Assembly (NCBI GenBank): GCA_022410635.1
Contig: JAJVDF010000450.1
Coordinates: 903,701 to 967,700 of the forward strand
Direction: 5' to 3'
From: Tretioscincus oriximinensis
Taxonomy: Eukaryota; Chordata; Lepidosauria; Squamata; Gymnophthalmidae
DNA: 64,000 bases
The notes under the pieces are model-generated. The model had not been told where the DNA came from. It did not search any database and saw nothing but the letters and a program-made list of their open reading frames with translations. Below are positions 11,394 to 23,619 of the stretch, piece after piece; the stretch's first letter is position 1; each line of letters opens with the position of its first letter. Both the position numbers and the translations under genes were made by a program.

Positions 11394-11619
11394 ACTTTGG
11401 TGTAGTGGTTAGAGTGTTGGACTCGGACTTGGTAGTCTCCTGGTTCGATTCCTCACTCCTCCACGAAAGCCAGCTAGGTGACCTTGGGCCAGTCACAGTT
11501 CTTTGGACTCTCTCAGCCCCACCTACTCCACAGGGTGTCTGTTGTAGAGAAAGCAACAAAAGCTATCTGCGCCACCCTATGGTTGGGTATAGGGCGGGAT
11601 ACAAGTATAAATAAATAAA
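11394..11619 (+). repeat. tRNA-derived SINE (Sauria-SINE-like)
   Basis: The copy has A box GTAGTGGTTAGAGTG, B box GGTTCGATTCC, 'GGTGACCTTGGGCCAGTCAC', 'TGTTGTAGAGAAAGCAAC', and the tail 'AGGGCGGGATACAAGTATAA' with AAAT repeats. It lies 70 bp past the exon 3 donor. Confidence 0.85.
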
Positions 11620-13399
11620 ACATTGGTCTTTGAGCTGAGTGTTTTGGAAATGCTTTGCAGTAATGTTTTTCACTAGAATAACTAGTTTTATTTTTTTAAA
11701 AGGCACCTAACACCTCTTTACCAAATTATCAGATATGTAAAATATCAGTTTTGACCCAGTCAGTTTTTGCTGATATTTACATTAGTATTGAAAAGCACTC
11801 CATCTTCTGGCAGTTTGAAAGAAACTACTGCAAGAAGGAATTAAAATATGCAATTGTTCAGGAAACGAGCCTATATGTTTTATTCTAACACACACAGGCT
11901 GCATTCATATGAAGTTACCAAAAGGAAAAAGCACCACTGAGTTAGATCAGAATTGACTTACAGATGGTTTAGAAGTATAGAACAAAGTAGGTGTTCAGTT
12001 ATCCTTTCATGAACAGTCTAAGGTCATTTCCAGATGGTGGCTGAAAAATGTGCTATTTAGCAATATTCCAAGAAAATGTTCTTGTCCAGCCAGCTGAGCA
12101 GCAGAGCAAGGCAAAACTGTCTGTTACTTGCTTCTGCACTAATATGATACACACATCCAAATTTTGTCATCAGCACAAAATACCTGGAAATGCATTATTG
12201 CTATCACATGTGCTGCCTGGCCATACTTTTCAGGTGGACATCTTTAAGATGGTGTCTCTCAGCAGCAGCATCCATACACATAAGTTACCATTATAGTGGG
12301 AAAATATAGGTCAAGAGTATTTCTCAAGATACAACACAACAGCAAAAAATATTCCTAAACTATTTTGGGATTTCCACTGAAACATATGGCAATGCATCTC
12401 ATGGGTTTTATATGCTGCTTGGATGCAACCTAAGATAGAGAAGATGGATTAGAAGTGAAATGAAAATTTAAAGGTGGATGCTACCATTCCTCAAGGAATT
12501 TCTGAACTATTGTTTGGTATATGAAGCCGCATATGCATGAATATACAAGATTTGGTTGAACTGGTTTACAAACCATCCAAGTTTTGGAAAGGATAGAAAG
12601 CTAAATAAATGAAAAAGGTCCCAGTGAACATCACTTCTGCAAATGAGCAACTTAGGGAGTATAAAACCTGCCTCCCTGTATTGCTCATTGGTTGATTGCC
12701 CCCCTGGAGGAGCCACATTTAAAATAGTGGCAGCATGTCAGAGTGAATGACTTGGCTAAATGCCATGGCTGTTCACTCCAAAACATACTTGGTAGTGGTG
12801 GCAAAGGGAAGGAAGCAGGAGAAGATAGAGCAGAGAACTGGTGACAAGGCAGGTGGGAGAGGGTACAGAAAGGGATTCAGAGCAAAACGAGGGGCAGAAT
12901 GGCAGCATCGGTGGGTCCTGGTTGGGGAGGACATCTGGCCTTAGTATGTAATATAATTTCATAGTTACAAGGGACACAGAAACAAGTTAGGCTATGAGCA
13001 GAAATATATAGAACAAAGTGCTATTTTAGATCACAATATACATATACAACTTTGAACTCAAACAGCACTTTCAGTTGGGCCTGAAAACAGGTTGAGATCA
13101 ATTCAGTTGTTGATGCACTAATGTAATATGTTCAGTGCAGCCAAACCTGACTCATTTGCAAGTTCTGGACTTAGCCCCATGTAAAGTCCACCATTGTAGT
13201 CAGAATAGTTACCATACCATATAAAAGTTTACCTCTATCCAGATGGCACTACAGATAGGAGGCACTATGAGCTGCAGAGGACTAGAGGACCAGAGGGAAT
13301 ACTGAATCAGTGAGCATGTTCAGATCATGGACCCATTAGAGGGAATGTAATAGTTACAATACTACTTGGGTGCCAAGTTCAAGAAGAATAAGCCCAATC

Positions 13400-13990
13400 T
13401 CTTGGCAGTTGTGCTTTATGCACAAATTATGTCCTTTTCTCCATTCTATTTAACATCCATATGAAAACACTAGAAGAGAATGTCTAGGTCCAAGTCATCT
13501 GGTACAAGTGAAATATTGTTGGCCTGCATATACTGTATTTGGCCAACATTTCTATGTTGCCCTGATTAAGTTCAGTTTATTCAGCACAACTGTATTCATT
13601 AACATGTGTAATATTTATGACATTTACTTTCTTTGATCTGGTGAGAAAAAGAGATTAAACTCCTGGACATTCTCTCCCAGTGTTTTCATAAAGATGCTAT
13701 ATAAAATGTGGGGGAAAAACATAATTGGCTTGCAAAGTACAATTGCCAAAAGATTGAGCTTATTCTTCTTGAACTTGGCATCCAAGTAACATTGGTACCA
13801 TTGCCAGATCTATATTTGCTGGTGTCAAAGAGCCCAGGAGATCTCAAAATCAGCAAGGCCTCACTTTTCTTTCTTGACAGATTGGCTGATAAATTTAGAC
13901 AATCAGCTTCATCTAAAGCTTTCTCAAGTATCTTGGTGTCAGAAAAGGAATATTAGACACAAGAGTTCTTGTGGGTTAAATTTATTTATC
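13400..13990 (+). mobile_element. L2-like LINE remnant (reverse transcriptase)
   Basis: At about 13430-13484 the + strand reads VLFSILFNIHMKTLEENV. This matches the 'VLSPxLFNIxMKPLGE' stretch that follows the GxPQG motif of L2-type reverse transcriptases. The following open frame (13708-13956) may be the continuation but I could not match it motif by motif. Frame is lost in several places. Confidence 0.45.
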
Positions 13991-16365
13991 AACTGGTGAA
14001 TTAAAGCTACTGATAAAGAAGATAGTACTGCTTCCTCCGTAATGGGTTTTTAACATCACAGACCAAAACAGATTCCTGCTGATCCCTGCTAGATTAAATT
14101 AGCCATGGAAAAGGTCAACTATGCAGTTTCTTGGCCACATGTGTCCCAAGCAGCTTAGCCATATTTTCAGTTTCCTGTAGTTAAGGCTTATCTACTAGGA
14201 TCTGTTTAATAATAATGGAATCCCAATAAACGTGAGCAAATTTTCTCTCAGATTATTGCTCCAAGTGTTCTGCATTAGAATTTTTAAAGACAGTTTTGCT
14301 GCATAAGGTTGTGCAGATTTTTCACTGACACTGTTTGATCAAAGACCTCCAGAATCTTGCTTCCACCTGCAATCAAGACTTCATTTATATTCAACAGCTT
14401 TCATAACCCGGGGATACCATGGCACCTAATTGGAATTGCCCTAACTATCTGAGGCAACCCTCAAAGGTCCTGGATTTAAGAGGTAAAATCTGAACTAAAC
14501 CAGGAAAAAAAGTTTTTTCCCTGGTTTAATCCAGTTTTTCAGGACTGTCAGAATAGTACTTCAGTGCCTATAAAATACGTCCTTTGCACATAATTGGAGC
14601 CTTTGCACTTCATGTAAAAAATACGGTTTGTGGCAAACAAGTGGAGAATTTATATTCGATGAATATGATCATGAAGTTCTCAAAAGTGACAGTGAGATTA
14701 TGCTTCTTAAGGAAGATCTCTGACATTACTGTGTTTTAATTCTGCATTATTAATCCATCTAAAGACAATTCTAGATGATATTTGACATTTTAAACTATGC
14801 TTGGTATTATTTTATATCACAGGGCTGCTGTGCCTAAACACATTGCCTAAACCAAGAAACATTACCCAGTGCTTCCATAGGGACCTCATCTTTTTTCCTC
14901 ATTTTTGTTCCCTCCTGTTCTGATATGTTTATGTTAGTCATTCTGGAATGTGCTGCCAAGCTCTGATTTGCTTTAGTAAATGCAATTTTATTACGTAAGG
15001 ACATATGGTTGAAAGAGAGATGGAAAACAGTCGTAGCAGTAACCTTTAGTATTTTGAATGTTCTGTAATATGTCAAGCTCCTGAAAGCATTAAATGAGAT
15101 GTGTGTGAAAGGATTCCAGACATTCTTGGAGTTCTGCTTTCCTGACTTCTGCTCTCTTCAAAGTATGCTAATTGGCTGTTTAAAATTTCAAGCTTTTTTA
15201 AAAATCTCTCTCCCTCTCTCACACACAAATGTTGCACATCTTTTAACTACAAATCACATAAGTGAGCAAAACAGTACACATATCTGTAAAACTAAACAAA
15301 AGAAAAGAAGAAAACGGAAGCAAGTTGTGGTTTATAGAAATATAACTATTACTCATATTTTCTCCCAAGAATGTACATAACTGTAGTCTGCAACAACCTT
15401 AGCGATTTAGATACAGCGTGTTAATAATGAGTATTATAATGATAATTTGCACAAGAATGTAAGTATGCATTTACCGTAGGTTATATATTAAACTAAGTTA
15501 TTTTTAAATGCACATTTTATTGTTTTTCCTTTTTGTATTCTCTCTCTATTTCTGACTCTAATGAAGGAAATAAATAAATCAAAAACTTTAGAAAGCCATT
15601 GTTCTGTTGAGTAAATAATAAGAAAGAAATGATCAGTCATCACCTGCCAAAGAAAATAGGAGGAAAATGATCTGAAAATGAGGGATTTATCATTTTTGCC
15701 TTCATTATGTACAATTTATTCTTTTCCGTGCAAGGGCAGGTAACTTGTTAAATTGGCCCACTGTCTAAGGAGTATTTTCAACCGGTATGGGTGATGGGAA
15801 CACTTTGAAAAATACTCCAACTTATAGCCCAGTGGCTGCTTCCAGATGCAAACAGGAAAATGTTTTAGATTCCATAGTTGCTTGTTGCTGTTCCTGCCAG
15901 TGGATATTATCTTAGGGTAAACGTGGACACTTTATAATTCAAGTGCTATCTCTAGCTATGTTTCCAGTGGTAGAAATATCTGGAACTATGGTGATTATCC
16001 CTATTCATTGGGCATTTCCATGAGGAAAAAACAGGGAACAAGTGCCAGACACAGTAAGCTATATTACTATATTGGAAACCCGAGTTTGAAATTCTTTATC
16101 TTTTGATAATGATGTCCTGGGTTCTTCAGGATTGAAAATGGGTTAAACGTTTGTGTTGGAATGGCAACTGATAAGTATAAACGAACACGTTGTCATTTGT
16201 TCATAAGTAATTTATTACTTAGTATAAGGCTGTCCTTTTATCTTGCCATTTATCATTACAGCTGCCACCTTCCTTCATGTTGTAGTTTAGACTTTGTTGA
16301 GAGACAAGAAGTACCAATAAGAGAAGAAAAGGTTTATTTGCATTCATTATGTTCTTGTTTTTTAG

Positions 16366-16445
16366 ATGGAATTAATTAAAAATATAAGCACTGCTGAACA
16401 ACCCTATTTATTCACTAGACATGTTCACTTCCTCAATTTCTCAAG
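16366..16445 (+). CDS. UST: UST exon 4 (catalytic His region)
   Basis: This is an 80-bp exon with acceptor gttttttag and donor TCAAG|gtaaga. It starts in phase 0 and ends two bases into an Arg codon completed by exon 5. It encodes MELIKNISTAEQPYLFTRHVHFLNFS(R). By analogy with HS2ST1, whose HxH pair includes the catalytic base, the RHVHF segment should carry the active-site histidine; this is inferred from family knowledge. NIS and NFS are two further N-glycosylation sequons. A GC-rich hAT element starts 93 bp downstream of the donor (16539). Confidence 0.95.
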
Positions 16446-16538
16446 GTAAGATAATGTTGGATTTGTTTTAGTCTTTGCAGATGGCTAGTCTAGTGAGTAT
16501 TTTCTGTTTCATCTTTGTGCAGCAAAATGTCTCAAAAC

Positions 16539-16980
16539 CAGGGCTTTTTTTGTGACGGAACGCACTGGAACGCAGTTCCGGCACCTTTTATTTAGGTGGG
16601 GGGATGCAGGGGGGGCGCGGGGGGGGGAATGAGCGGCGGCAGCCGCCTCCGCTCCCCCCCGCCTAAATAAAAGGTGCCGGTACTGCTGCGTTAGCCGGCG
16701 GCGAGGTGGGCGTGGCGTTATTTTATTTAGGCGGCACCTTTTATTTAGGCGGGGCGGTGGGGGCGGGACCACGCTCATATGAGGCCGACGCTCATTCCCG
16801 CCCCCCNGCTGCTGCCNCCGACCCCCNCNNNCNCNNCCCCCCGCCTAAATAAAAGGTGCCGGTACTGCTGCGTTGGCCGCCGGCGAGGGGGGCATGCCCC
16901 CCGCCAGCCCGCGCCCCCCCCCGCCCCCTGCCGCCGCTGGTGTTAGTTCCGGCACCTTTTGTTCTGGAAAAAAAGCACTG
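16539..16980. mobile_element. Non-autonomous hAT element, GC-rich, with perfect 8-bp TSD
   Basis: The ends are CAGGGCTTTTTTTGTGACGG and, on the reverse strand, CAGTGCTTTTTTTCCAGAAC, a hAT-style CAG start. The flanks carry an identical 8-bp duplication, CTCAAAAC (16531-16538 and 16981-16988). The interior is an inverted and direct patchwork of a 'CCGGCACCTTTTATTTAGG' unit plus G/C runs. The assembly failed to resolve it, leaving Ns at 16807-16836. No transposase is encoded. Open frames across it are shadows. Confidence 0.9.
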
Positions 16981-17414
16981 CTCAAAACTAGCATATGTAA
17001 AATGCTGTTTTGACTACTAAAGAAAGCCATAAGCTCTCTGAGTAGATACCATTGTTTAAGAGGGAGAAAATGCATTGGTTTTTTAGTGTCACTTGCGATT
17101 TTGATAGCCAACAGAAAACCAGGGAAACTCCATCAGCGTTATACCATCAGGACCGAGTGACTGGATATGGAACTCATATGGCCAAATAAACACTTAAACT
17201 AGATCCTAAGAAGCCAGTAAAGGATACATGAATGTTTCTGAAAATCTAGCAAGGCGGTGGTGGTCTCATAAGCCTTGCAGACTAACAAGGAAAAGGTAGG
17301 CAGCATGATATTCTAAATAACTGTTTCTTCAAACACTTCAAATCCTATACTCATGAAAAATTGAAACATTTGTAATGGAATGATAGAAAAAGAGGAGGAG
17401 GAAGGATAAGGAGG

Positions 17415-17612
17415 AAGATTTGGTTTTTATATCCCGCTTTTCTCAACCCCAAGGGAATCAAAGCATAACATTACATAACATTTTGTTCTTCTCTTCACAA
17501 CAGACACTTTTGGGGCTGAGAGAGCTCTAAAGAATTGTGAGTAGCCCAAGGTTGACTATTGTGGAGGAGTACAGAGTCTTTCAGGAGTCTTCCAGATAAG
17601 AGTCTGACTCTT
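17415..17612 (-). repeat. SINE copy nested in an older dispersed repeat
   Basis: Reverse-strand tail 'ATATCCCGCTTTTCTC', 'GGGCTGAGAGAG', and the degraded tRNA-like head '...CCAGATAAGAGTCTGAC'. On either side (17265-17345 and 17620-17730) lie halves of the 'GCAGACTAACAAGG ... GAAAGCTCATGCTGCC' dispersed repeat, so the SINE appears to have landed in it. Confidence 0.65.
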
Positions 17613-20600
17613 AAAACTTAAACTTCAGGAACTACAGAAGACTTCTTGAGAAATGGGCCAACATAAAAAAAAGAAGTTAGCATTTGAAGAAATAGATATC
17701 TATGAAAGCTCATGCTGCCTAACTTTTTTGTTGTATTCTCTCACGTGCAATGAGATTCCTTTGCTAGATTTTCTACACCCAGATTAACACGTCTAAACTG
17801 ATCTCTATGCAAATGCTTCCTAATTTCAATTTACTCAGAACAGCAGTTTGGATAACCGCTCAGAACCTTGTGGCATGGGCCAAATGTTTGATTCTCATCT
17901 AATCAGTCCCATTGTTCCAATATCCTGACTGGTTGGCAGTAATTGGGAAGGACTTGCTTAGTTGATTCTATTTTATTACCTAGTATAAGTATTTCCCAAC
18001 ATTATACAAGTATTACACCACAAGAAGCACCTGGTATTAGTTTATGTTCTTGAAGAAATTCACTACCATCCAAACTATACCAACCAATATTTGAAGCAAG
18101 AGGTCTTTTGAGTTTATAATCTTTCGAATTGAAGAACTGCATATTACATCATGTAAACATTAAACTCCTGGCAAACTTCCATATTTTTAAAAATTCTTCT
18201 GCAAATGCAGTTTTATGTTGCTTTAAATTTTCCTTTTTACCTGATAAAGAATTCTGAATCACATTTGGGAGGCTGAACAACTAACCATGCTAATAAATAC
18301 CAAATACTGTTTTCTTCCAAATAGTAAAATGATTATTATTGGTTTAAAAATATTTATCCTCTAAAATATAAAAGGATAAGTTTCATAAATAGCTTATGCG
18401 ACATTTGAAATCAAATGAATACATTTTTAAACTATGAAGCAGAGTAAAATATTTTTATAGGACACGGAAATAAATTACTGATGAAGATATTAATTCTTTC
18501 AGAAATCATTTCATATTTTTGTTATTTTTTGTGGGACAACCTTTATCTGAAATGTCAAGGTGTGTGCAGACTGACTGTGGCTGTTCTGTTAAGTTTTTGA
18601 AAGATGATAGGTTGTTGGACACTAGTTCTGTTTCTCCAGCTGTTTAAATTGCCTTAAGTNTGTTGGGTACTTTAAGGGAAAGGGGACTATAATAAATACT
18701 TTTTAGCTTAAGCAATGCTTTCAGTTGCTGTGTTTTGCAAATATAAACAGGGGAAGGGTGGAGGTGACTACAAGACAATCTAAATGTGTCATGTTGAAAT
18801 GAGGTATACTCTGGAAAGATATTGAACTTCTGAGCTCATTGCTAAACTGTGAATGAAATTTTACATTCCTTGTTGTCAGTAGGAGGCTTGCCACTGTTTA
18901 TAGAGTTTGCAGAATTGCATTGAATCACACAGTTTTTTAGTTTCCATAGTTGTATTTCACCTTCACTAAATCACATGCAGCAAATCTGACATTTATCAGA
19001 AAAAGAACTGTATTCACTTTGTGTGCACCCATTAAGCAGACACTCCATCCACTAAAATTATATTTATAATTTCCCAGTACCAGTATTAAAAGAAGTAAAA
19101 ATGTATCAAATTAATTAGTGAACCAACTTCAGTTTAATTTGTATTTGAAAAACTGATTTGAATCTTGTCTTTTCCAACACCTAAGCAAAGGAATGTCAGT
19201 ATGAACCAGTCCAACAACCCTACAATACCAGAAACTCAGTAAAATACTCCTTGGAGTATATACAATTTAACACATGTCTCTTGTTATATGCTATGTCCTT
19301 AACACAATACGAAAGGGGGTCTTGTTCAAACACAGTGACTTTAACAAACATCAGAAGTCTGAAAAAGTCTACTTGTTTCCTTCCATTATAGTCAATTAAT
19401 CAGTCAGTGGGAAACTCCTTTGCTTTCCTTTGTAGACATTACTAGTAATGAAGCCTGGCAGATTTTTGAGTGAGAAAGCAAAAAAGACATAACTGTGCTC
19501 ATGTCACCTGCCTCATCACTGCTAGCTGCCTCCCCCAGCAGCAGCTCCTCTTGTCAGAGCACCTACCAATGGCCCAGACAGAAGACAGGGACAGGGTGGG
19601 CATTGTCAAGATGGTCTACCACTACCAAGGCAGAACCCATAGTGGGCCTGGCATGGGGCTCGGGGCTTCTCAGCATCTGGTAGGAGCCCACACTGTGGTG
19701 GAATTGGTCATCGCCGTTGTTGCTGCAATCTTCTGTCCTTGCCAGTGCTGCTCCAGCAGCTTTCTACCTGCCCGGTCCTGGAGGAGAGAAGCCAAAGCCA
19801 CAACATTGGCAACAATGCATACCAACAATGCCTGGGCAAGGCTCCAAGGTCTGTGATTGGTCTCTACCTCTCAGAATTTTGCTCTTGGTAATGCCTCTTT
19901 TATTGATAGTACGGATACTTTTTTTTAATCTGCAGAGACATCCTTTAGGAGAAGGGTGTTCTCATTAACGGGTTCTTCCTAAACATACTGACATCCCTCT
20001 TCCCTGAGGAGGGAACAAAATGTGAACAAGTGTCTTCTGACCTTACTTCTCCGAAAAAAATACAGGTGCTTGTAATAACCTGTTTAATTCAAGAGTCAAA
20101 GTCTCTAGCCCTACCCATCGTCTTGATAAGATGAAAAAGGAAAACCTATTTCTTATAAAAGTTCAGTAGTAATGTCATTCAATGAGAAATGAGGGAGAAA
20201 TAAGGAGTTTCCCCATAACCCTTCTGTGACATCATTCTGCCTGACCTGGGCAGGTCTAAAGAACCCAAAGGAATGTTAATGAAATTCTTCTGCATTTTCA
20301 TCTTGGAAAATATTTTATTAAGGACAGTGAATGCTTAAACACTACCATATCTTCACTTTCTTCTGACCTTTAAAATAAATGCATAACCTTTACTTTTGGT
20401 TATAGCTATAGTGTGTAAGAATACCCAATTGAGTNTATTTACAGATAGCAAAAAATGCCTTTCAAAAGTGTCTTAAGGGACAGCAGTAACTACAGTAATT
20501 CTCGTTCCATCTCTAATCCTTTCATAACCATAACCAGGGTGGTGCAGTCAGACTAGATTGAACTAAATTGAACTAAATGTGCATGTGTTGTGCTTTCCCA

Positions 20601-20950
20601 TAATCCTGCCCCAGTGAATGCTCTCTTATTCCTGCATGGCAACTTTTTCCTACCATCTCAGAGCCATTTACAAGGAAGATTAAGGTTTTAAAAGATGAAT
20701 ATCTATTAATCCATGAAAACAAGGTATTGGAAAAAGGGAAAACTGGGTGACAAAATAGATCTTTTATAAGAATCTAGAGGGTATAAGAATGCATCCAGAC
20801 ATGGCTTAAACCTGGAATTATCTCGGGGCTATACTGGAATTGTTGCATATACTTGGGGGCAATTTTAACATAGGCAAAGGTTATAGGGCTAAAACCCAAT
20901 ACATTCCTAGGCCAGGATCAATACCCACCTGTGGAATGCTAGTTGAAGCT

Positions 20951-21047
20951 GCCTGCCTGCCTCTCTCTCTTTCTCTCTCTCTCTCTCTATCTGTCTATCT
21001 ATCTCTGTCTATCAACTGCCTGTCTGCCTCCGTCTATCTGTCTGTCT
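20951..21047. repeat. Compound (TC)n/(TCTA)n/(CTGT)n microsatellite
   Basis: Pyrimidine-rich simple repeat: GCCT, then CT/TTCT, then ATCTGTCT and CTGT units, degrading toward 21047. Confidence 0.9.
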
Positions 21048-22164
21048 AAGGCCACTGCTGATCTCTGTCCTGAGGAGAACCTTGCTATGAAAGAAGCTGA
21101 GTAGCAGGGAGACCTAGAACTGCAGAGCTTATCACTTCCAGGTGGGAAGAGGGGCTTCACAGCCAAAAAAAGGCATACAACGGAAGGGAGCAGGCAGCAT
21201 CTTAGGAGGGAGGAGAGCAAGCCATGGAAGAATATACATATCCCACACTTATGCCGTGCATGTGTTAGTAAGAAGGGGAGAGTTTTCACATTTCTAATCC
21301 TAATGGCCTCCCAAGCAAATAGTGCTACTGATACCATATTGCTGGTATATATCCATCATTGCCTAATTGCAAATATGCTTTTGGGAGTCAAAGGATCAAA
21401 TAGAAGTGTGCATTTATAGAAGAAAATGTTTATTTTCTCCCATTTCAGTCTGGGCTCAGGTTGGCACCTTATTTTGATCAGAACCTTTCATGCAGTTGAC
21501 GTCCCAGATCAGCTACATGCATTGGAAGTGTAGAGAAGGATTTCCCTTCTATTCCAGGGATGATGTCAAATTTTAGCTATCCTTCTGCCACGTAGGCTGC
21601 AGGACATTCTTCTATCAACAGCTTTCATGTTCATGTTGCAATGCCCCTGTATAATGTACCATGCCAGCTATATGATTATCCAGTAGGATCTTTGAGAGAG
21701 TATTTGTTACTGATTATTTATTAGCTGTAATCCAAGGAATAGTTTGAAATTAGATTGATAACACTGATGGAGGACTTCATCAGCAAAAGTGCTGTAAAAT
21801 TTACAAAGAGCAAAATACAAATGAAAAAGTTTAAATTTAGACTTTTTTTTCAATCCACTATATATGTATGTCAGTAAAACTGATAACCAACTTGTCTTTA
21901 AGCTAGAAGCGTGAGAAACTAAAATTCACAACCATGAACCATTTATATTGAAGGAGCTATTTTTCATTAACTTTTGCAGAATAAAATGAATGTATTGTAA
22001 TACGTTTTCTAATTTAAGGTATATTAGTAATTCATCCTGGTTTAGTGGTGTGAATATTAAAATATCTTATACAAAAACAATGTTGCCATTTTAATTTTAT
22101 CTTCTAAAAATGCAAGGGAACTACATCTGCATTGAATTCTTAAATTTTTCTTACTGTGTGCCAG

Positions 22165-22318
22165 GTTTGGAGGAGACCAACCAGTATACATCAATATTAT
22201 CAGAGATCCTATCAGCCGTTTTTTATCCAATTATTTTTTTCGTCGTTTTGGGGACTGGAGAGGGGAGCAGAACCATATGATTCGTACCCCAAGCATGAGA
22301 CAGGAAGAAAGATACTTA
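22165..22318 (+). CDS. UST: UST exon 5 (3'-phosphate-binding motif)
   Basis: This is a 154-bp exon. The first base completes Arg from exon 4, followed by 51 full codons. The acceptor is tgtgtgccag and the donor TTA|gtaagt. It encodes FGGDQPVYINIIRDPISRFL... to ...MRQEERYL. RDPISRFLSNYFF is the 3'-PB region, in which Arg and Ser contact the 3' phosphate of PAPS in related sulfotransferases. This is the exon that identifies the gene most clearly. FGDWRGEQNHMIRTPSMRQ is characteristic of UST rather than HS2ST1. Human UST has Val-Asn where this copy has Ile-Ser after RDP, by my recollection. Confidence 0.97.
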
Positions 22319-22857
22319 GTAAGTTCTAAAATTTTGACTTCTTAATAAATTTAGCATGCTATTTTTAATGAATTCATGTCCTTGGTATGTATGTTATACA
22401 AAATTTAAGATACATTTTTATTGTAAAGCGCATTTGGAAAAGATCCTGATGCTGGAGAATATTGAAGACAAAAGGAAAAGGGAACATCTGAGAATAGTAT
22501 TGATAGATAATATCATGGAAGCTTGGACAGAAGGCCTGGGGTGCTATGGTCCCTGCTGTCATCACAAGTGAGATGTATGCAATTAAGTAACAATAAGAAA
22601 AGTACATTTGCTGTGCTCTCTGGTCAAAAGCAACCCTAATGGATTTCCTTAGGATTTTTAAGGAGTACCATTGAACGATAAAAATGTTTCTTAAATATCT
22701 TCAAATTTATGTGGACACCATAAAAAATCTGTTCCTTAGCGTACATTTTGATTCATGCATACACAGTTAAGGAAAAGAAAACTAGATTTATCAAGTGTTG
22801 TAATCTGCTATTCAAATTGGAACAAAGTATGATTAAATGCCATTTTTTTATATTTCA

Positions 22858-22975
22858 GAGAAATAGGCGTGTTAGTCTAGTAGAAAGTCCAGTAAAGGAG
22901 CTAATAATTAAGTACTTAGAAAAATAGGTGGCATAAACTTTCGTAGATTCGGCTACTTCTTCAGAGACTTCTTCA
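22858..22975 (+). repeat. Dispersed 'AGAGAAATAGCCGTGTTAGTCT' repeat, non-foldback copy
   Basis: The copy reads 5'-CAGAGAAATAGGCGTGTTAGTC, AGTAGAAAGTCCAGTAAAGGAGC, GTGGCATAAACTTTCGTAGA, GGCTACTTCTTCAGAGAC. It runs through once without turning back. It serves as the linear reference for the foldback copies at 34412, 39936 and 42808. I recognise this as a repeat common in reptile genomes but cannot name the family safely. Confidence 0.75.
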
Positions 22976-23113
22976 GTGTTAAACTTCTACTTTCCAGGTA
23001 GTTTGCCCTACCACTGAGTTACAATAATGCTAACTTCCTAGGGTTCACGTATAAAATCTGCAAAAGTGTTTTGGCCCTTTAACAGCTATCCATCAAGATG
23101 TTCCTGCATGCAA

Positions 23114-23619
23114 CAGTTACCTAGAGGGTAAAGGGAATGAATAACCTTTTGTGCCTCTCTGTGTGGCCAGCAATTCAGCACCTCTGAACAAGAGATGCAC
23201 TTGCTAGAGAAGTATGCCAGCACTCTTCAGTACAGCCATATTGGTCCTCAGCTTCCACAGAAAGGAGGAAGGAACCCACTTCCGCTTCCCCTTATGCCAA
23301 ACCCAACGCAATGCCATAATTTTGCTGCCAGACTGACAGCATAAGAAGATACTGAACCCCCCTTATGGGACTCTAGGAACAGCAGTTCTGGCTCCTTTTT
23401 CTGCTATCAGGCAGCATGATGATGGCATTGTGTTGTGGATTGGCACAGCTGAAAAGAGGTTCCTTCCTCCTTCCTGTGGAAGTCCATCTCCTGAACAAGG
23501 CGGCAAGTGCCACTGTGTTTCCTAGTCTGAGGTGCTAACTCACTGGCCAAACAGAACCACAGATGAGCTTCAGACAGGAAAACTGGAATTATTCATTCCC
23601 TTTACCAACTAGAGAGCTG
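23114..23619. mobile_element. Large inverted-repeat (foldback) hAT-like element
   Basis: The two halves are imperfect reverse complements over about 230 bp each. 'GGTAAAGGGAATGAATAA' occurs near the left end and, reversed, near the right. 'TGTGGCCAGCAATTCAGCACCTC' pairs with 'GAGGTGCTAACTCACTGGCCA'. 'CTTCCACAGAAAGGAGGAAGG' pairs with 'CCTTCCTCCTTCCTGTGGAAG'. The ends are CAGTTACC and CAGCTCTC. A diverged 8-bp duplication TGCATGCA/TGCATGTG flanks it. No protein is encoded. Confidence 0.7.

Larger units (their letters stand above)
11324..16365 (+). other. UST intron 3
   Basis: The intron is 5.04 kb. Recognised content is the SINE at 11394-11619 and an L2-like reverse-transcriptase remnant near 13400-13990. 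A small palindrome lies at about 14500-14530 ('CTAAACCAGG AAAAAA ... CCTGGTTTA'), related to the one at 30157-30261. The remainder is AT-rich without visible genes. Confidence 0.9.
16446..22164 (+). other. UST intron 4
   Basis: The intron is 5.72 kb. It holds the GC-rich hAT at 16539-16980, a dispersed repeat at about 17265-17730 interrupted by a minus-strand SINE (17415-17612), a GC-rich segment at about 19495-19860 that shares 'AACAATGCCTGGGCAAGG'-like sequence with about 41490-41520, and a pyrimidine microsatellite at 20951-21047. Nothing recognised in 17730-19490 or 21050-22160. Confidence 0.9.

Noticed and set aside
16509..17111. Two minus-strand Pro/Ala-rich open frames
   Set aside because: They lie on the GC-rich hAT element and its N-containing interior; low-complexity shadows.
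19470..19968. Three overlapping + strand open frames up to 128 codons
   Set aside because: Cys/Ser-rich low-complexity translation in a GC-rich segment that seems repetitive; no family match.
22165..22318. HS2ST1 (heparan sulfate 2-O-sulfotransferase) as the identity of the sulfotransferase
   Set aside because: The P-loop GKCGSRT, the FGDWRGEQNHMIRTPSMRQ block and the acidic C-terminus belong to UST; HS2ST1 differs at each of these.
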